A stretch of 64,000 nucleotides of DNA, from NCBI GenBank assembly GCA_002973575.1, contig PVEQ01000004.1, forward strand, positions 1-64,000, read 5' to 3'. Numbering within the stretch: the first letter of the stretch is position 1; every line of letters starts with the position of its first letter. The translations under genes and the position numbers were made by a program. The notes under the pieces were generated by a model. That model did not search any database, was not told the DNA's origin, and saw only the letters and a program-made list of their open reading frames with translations. This DNA is from Sediminibacterium magnilacihabitans. Lineage in GTDB: Bacteria > Bacteroidota > Bacteroidia > Chitinophagales > Chitinophagaceae. Positions 63,315 to 64,000 of the stretch are shown here, piece after piece.

Positions 63315-64000
63315 TCATTCAAAACTGGCTTTGAGGCTCAAGTCCAGGCTCTGTGCCTGGTGAATGAGTCCTCCCACACTGATATAATCCACGCCCGTTT
63401 CTGCATAAGTCTTCAGGGTATCCAGGTTGATACCGCCACTGGCTTCTGTTTCAAAACGGCCATCGATCACCTGTAAAGCCGCACGTATCTGTTCAGGTGA
63501 GAAATTATCGAGCATAATGCGAAACACTTTCCCTTCTCCAATGGCACAAACCTTCTTCACATCATCTACACTCCTGGTTTCCACTTCTATTTTCAATCCG
63601 GGCTTTTTTCGCTGAATATACTCCCACGCCTGGTTGATAGCAGGTTCCAGTCCGCCTGCATAATCAATATGGTTATCCTTCAACATGATCATATCAAACA
63701 ATCCAAACCGGTGATTAGTACCTCCGCCAATGCGAACCGCTTCTTTTTCCAGCAACCGGAAATTAGGCGTTGTTTTACGCGTATCGAGCAGGCGGGTATG
63801 ATAGCCCTTCAATTGCGCCACATACCGCTGGGTGAGGGTGGCAATGCCACTCATACGCTGCATGCAGTTCAATACCAATCGCTCGCATTGGAGTATGGTA
63901 TGCACGGTGGCTTCCACTTCAAACGCCTTCTCTCCCGCTTTCATCGGCTCACCGTCTTTTTTAAAGGGATGAAAAACCACATCCTTTTCCACTTGCCGGA
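63315..64000 (-). CDS. nadC: Nicotinate-nucleotide pyrophosphorylase (carboxylating), 5' end outside the window
   Basis: A quinolinate phosphoribosyltransferase making nicotinate mononucleotide in NAD synthesis. About 228 codons are visible; the frame runs past the window edge, and roughly 50-60 N-terminal residues are missing relative to the usual 280-aa protein. Catalytic and binding segments LNCMQRMSGIATLT, LDTRKTTPNFRLLEKEAVRIGGG, KDNHIDYAGG, and the C-terminal SGGINLDTLKTYAETGVDYISVG are present. SUI1 follows at 15 bp. Confidence 0.93.
   Translation of the reverse strand, partial: RQVEKDVVFHPFKKDGEPMKAGEKAFEVEATVHTILQCERLVLNCMQRMSGIATLTQRYVAQLKGYHTRLLDTRKTTPNFRLLEKEAVRIGGGTNHRFGLFDMIMLKDNHIDYAGGLEPAINQAWEYIQRKKPGLKIEVETRSVDDVKKVCAIGEGKVFRIMLDNFSPEQIRAALQVIDGRFETEASGGINLDTLKTYAETGVDYISVGGLIHQAQSLDLSLKASFE

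Overview
The window comes from a Bacteroidota genome, most likely Chitinophagaceae (Chitinophaga/Niastella-like). The evidence is a SusC/SusD pair and two further TonB-dependent receptors, the ftsX-DUF3098-uppP cluster, an ATP synthase subunit a with a long N-terminal extension, a leucyl-tRNA synthetase of the Bacteroidota type, and promoters matching TTTG-N19/20-TAnnTTTG. Most of it is ordinary, densely packed chromosomal housekeeping sequence. I see no CRISPR array, insertion sequence, prophage, rRNA or tRNA.

Layout. 1-1.45 kb: AT-rich accessory end with a YhcG-type PD-(D/E)XK nuclease gene broken by a one-base frameshift. 1.5-4.8 kb: an OmpR-type response regulator, ruvB, and a MarR regulator with an NmrA-like gene that share one palindromic operator. 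4.8-10 kb (minus): a DPP IV-type peptidase and leuS, which carries an AT-rich insertion. 10.1-14.9 kb (plus): ftsX, DUF3098, uppP, an MFS transporter, a metallo-hydrolase and a zinc-ribbon membrane protein. 14.9-22.3 kb: DUF3108 and flippase-like genes, ruvC, a HIT protein, greA, a 2-hydroxyacid dehydrogenase, rsmA, pdxA, and a small membrane protein/regulator pair. 22.3-31.4 kb (minus): a TPR-like secreted protein, a TonB receptor, atpBEFHA (no atpG) and an ABC exporter. 31.5-37 kb (plus): rel/spoT, purA, an extremely acidic protein and pabB. 37-48.7 kb (minus): a GNAT protein, a TonB receptor, mltD-like, gatA, tatA, rplS, rny, zapA, a coiled-coil protein and pheT. 48.7-49.1 kb: a divergent intergenic region with a phased cluster of DnaA-box-like sequences. 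49.1-53 kb (plus): dnaB, rsmE and an L,D-transpeptidase. 53.1-59.8 kb (minus): susD, susC and a secreted FAD oxidoreductase. 59.8-64 kb: a GNAT-like protein, dnaX, a SUI1 factor and partial nadC.

The most interesting signals are non-coding. (1) Five co-oriented DnaA-box-like 9-mers spaced 22, 21, 12 and 10 bp lie upstream of dnaB, next to an A/T tract. Transcription diverges from this point, so it is a candidate oriC or DnaA-controlled dnaB promoter. (2) Two long perfect palindromes 20 kb apart share a 34-bp core with a compensatory base-pair change. (3) A MarR operator is duplicated at two promoters, and a double GTTTAAAC site precedes another putative regulator operon. (4) Both DnaB and the acidic protein end in tails resembling the SSB C-terminal tip. 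No strong case for an entirely new multi-gene system could be made.
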